Shown here: piece after piece, positions 5,039 through 6,082 of the stretch
Layout of the letters: each line of letters opens with the position of its first letter
Numbering within the stretch: position 1 is the first letter of the stretch
NCBI GenBank assembly: GCA_027483745.1
Contig: JAIXTZ010000074.1
Span: forward strand, 1 to 6,082
Direction: 5' to 3'
DNA: 6,082 nt
Source: Lysobacteraceae bacterium
GTDB lineage: Bacteria > Pseudomonadota > Gammaproteobacteria > Xanthomonadales > Xanthomonadaceae
Notes under the pieces: model-generated
What the model was told of the DNA's origin: nothing
The model's input: the letters and a program-made list of their open reading frames with translations, nothing else
Databases searched by the model: none
Translations under genes and position numbers: made by a program

Positions 5039-5959
5039 TCAGTCGCGCATCAGCGTGGATTTGCCGAACAGGCTTTCAACCAGATCCACGGCCAACAGGG
5101 CGGTCTTGTTGTGGTCGTCGAAGGCCGGGTTCAGCTCGACGATGTCGAGGGAGCCCATGCGCCCGGTGTCGGCGATCATCTCCATCACCAGCTGCGCCTC
5201 GCGATAGTTGGGGCCGCCCGGCACCGTGGTGCCCACACCCGGCGCGATGCCCGGATCGAGGAAATCGACGTCGAAACTGACGTGCACGTGAGTGTCGGCG
5301 TCGATGCCGGCCAGTGCCTCGTCCATCGCGCGCTTCATGCCGACCTCGTCGATGTAGCGCATGTCGTAGATGTCGAGGCCGTATTCCTTCACCAGCTTCT
5401 TCTCGCCGGCGTCGACCGAACGGATGCCGATCTGGCGCACGACGTCGGGCGTGATCGCGGGCGCGCTGCCCCCGAGCTGGGTGAGCTCCTTCGGGCCGAG
5501 GCCGCAGAGGCAGGCCACCGGCATGCCGTGGATGTTGCCAGAGGGCGTCACGTCGGAGGTGTTGAAGTCGGCGTGGGCATCGAGCCAGATCACGCGCAGC
5601 TTCTTGCCCGTGCGTCGGCACCAGCGCGCCACGGCCGTGATGCTGCCGAGGCCGAGGCAGTGGTCGCCGCCCATCAACACGGGCAGGTTGCCGGCATCGA
5701 GCTCGGCCTCGACGGCGCGCATCGCCGCCTCGTTCCACTCGACCACCTGCGGCAGGTGCCGATAGCCGTTCAAGGGCGGCAGCCACGGGTTCATCGGGCC
5801 GGTGAGGTTGCCGCGGTCTTCGACGGTGACGCCGCGCTCGCGCAAGGCCTCGGCGATGCCGGCGACGCGCAGGGCCTCCGGGCCCATCACGGCACCGCGA
5901 TGGCCGGCGCCGATGTCGGTGGGTGCGCCAATCAGCGCGACCGTCGGGAAACGACTCAT
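5039..5959 (-). CDS. rocF: Arginase (arginine to ornithine and urea)
   Basis: The 306-residue protein is full length for the arginase branch of the ureohydrolases (about 300). It hydrolyses L-arginine to L-ornithine and urea with two Mn2+ ions in the cytoplasm. All metal ligands are visible: His100 (G-G-D-H-C), Asp127, His129 and Asp131 (W-L-D-A-H-A-D-F-N-T), and Asp230 and Asp232 (S-F-D-V-D-F-L-D-P). His144 in S-G-N-I-H-G-M-P and Glu275 in V-E-L-N-P match the proton-shuttle and guanidinium-contact positions of characterised arginases. The N-terminal I-G-A-P-T-D-I-G-A-G-H-R-G-A and G-P-x-A-L-R motifs, and N-T after the DAHAD block, favour arginase over agmatinase. The start is backed by AAGGAG (5966-5971) 6 bases before the ATG. 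No ornithine-pathway gene is adjacent. The 54-base gap to the tRNA shows no clear promoter. Confidence 0.95.
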   Translation of the reverse strand: MSRFPTVALIGAPTDIGAGHRGAVMGPEALRVAGIAEALRERGVTVEDRGNLTGPMNPWLPPLNGYRHLPQVVEWNEAAMRAVEAELDAGNLPVLMGGDHCLGLGSITAVARWCRRTGKKLRVIWLDAHADFNTSDVTPSGNIHGMPVACLCGLGPKELTQLGGSAPAITPDVVRQIGIRSVDAGEKKLVKEYGLDIYDMRYIDEVGMKRAMDEALAGIDADTHVHVSFDVDFLDPGIAPGVGTTVPGGPNYREAQLVMEMIADTGRMGSLDIVELNPAFDDHNKTALLAVDLVESLFGKSTLMRD

Positions 5960-6013
5960 GCAAAACTCCTTCGTGTGCGTCGTCGTTCGGCCGGACGGCG
6001 CTTACGGCGGAGG

Positions 6014-6082
6014 TGGTGCCGACAGTCCGAATCGAACGGACGACCTACCGCTTACAAGGCGGTTGCTCTACCAGCTGAGCTA
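6014..6082 (-). tRNA. tRNA-Thr(TGT), 5' end cut by the window edge
   Basis: Read on the minus strand, the sequence begins at tRNA position 8 (T, at 6082) and runs to an encoded CCA at 6014-6016. The D arm is T-A-G-C-T-C-A-G-C-T-G-G-T-A-G-A-G-C-A. The anticodon stem ACCGC/GCGGT encloses the loop CTTGTAA, giving anticodon TGT (6054-6056), which reads ACA and, by wobble, other ACN codons. The T arm is GTCCG/CGGAC with loop TTCGATT. The 3' acceptor strand TGTCGGC, with discriminator A, matches the family. Only the seven 5' acceptor bases, expected to be GCCGACA, lie outside the window. Confidence 0.95.

Noticed and set aside
5076..5963. 295-codon minus-strand frame overlapping arginase
   Set aside because: It is an out-of-frame Arg/His-rich shadow of rocF; all arginase metal ligands are in the other frame.
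5960..6013. Possible arginase promoter or tRNA terminator
   Set aside because: Apart from the arginase Shine-Dalgarno, I found neither a credible -35/-10 pair nor a stem with a T-run in these 54 bases.
1..6082. Mobile element, CRISPR array, toxin-antitoxin or defence system
   Set aside because: There are no transposase or integrase motifs, no direct-repeat arrays, no att-like duplication of the tRNA 3' end within the window, and uniform composition.

Overview
This is an ordinary-looking chromosomal segment from a high-GC gammaproteobacterium, most likely Xanthomonadaceae/Lysobacteraceae (Lysobacter- or Xanthomonas-like). The inference rests on the strong G/C bias at third codon positions, an extended TrpS, a stand-alone HPF-type protein, an entericidin-type lipoprotein with a Cys-containing tail, and a secreted hypothetical protein of a kind I recall from that group. 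I could not run any database search. I see no mobile element, CRISPR array or foreign-looking block. Every gene is intact except the two features cut by the window edges, and no gene-free gap exceeds about 165 bases.

Layout. Bases 2-142 (+) are the last 46 codons of the E1 beta subunit of a 2-oxoacid dehydrogenase. The E2 acyltransferase follows at 179-1642 (+): one lipoyl domain, a peripheral-subunit-binding domain and a catalytic domain. Its HxxxD catalytic motif carries Thr where Asp is expected. The E2 stop codon sits in the loop of a strong inverted repeat, and the convergent HPF/RaiA gene (1664-2017, -) ends 21 bases further on. Upstream of that on the same strand are a three-helix membrane protein of unknown function (2182-2484, -) and trpS (2510-3838, -). 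TrpS is fused to a C-terminal extension resembling YegP/DUF1508. trpS looks leaderless: a TAAAAT box lies 6 bases before its ATG and there is no Shine-Dalgarno sequence.

Divergent from trpS is an exported conserved hypothetical protein (3950-4750, +). A 9-bp GNRA-loop hairpin (4770-4791) separates it from a convergent 50-residue entericidin-type lipoprotein gene (4815-4967, -). An arginase gene (5039-5959, -) and a tRNA-Thr(TGT) lacking only its first 7 bases (6014-6082, -) complete the window.

How they fit together. The genes are housekeeping functions with little direct linkage: acyl-CoA generation (E1 beta-E2), translation and its dormancy (TrpS, tRNA-Thr, HPF), arginine breakdown (arginase) and the cell envelope (lipoprotein, exported protein, membrane protein). 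I found no convincing undescribed system. The best leads are the altered E2 active-site motif, the leaderless trpS signal, the TrpS-YegP-like fusion and the stop-codon hairpin.
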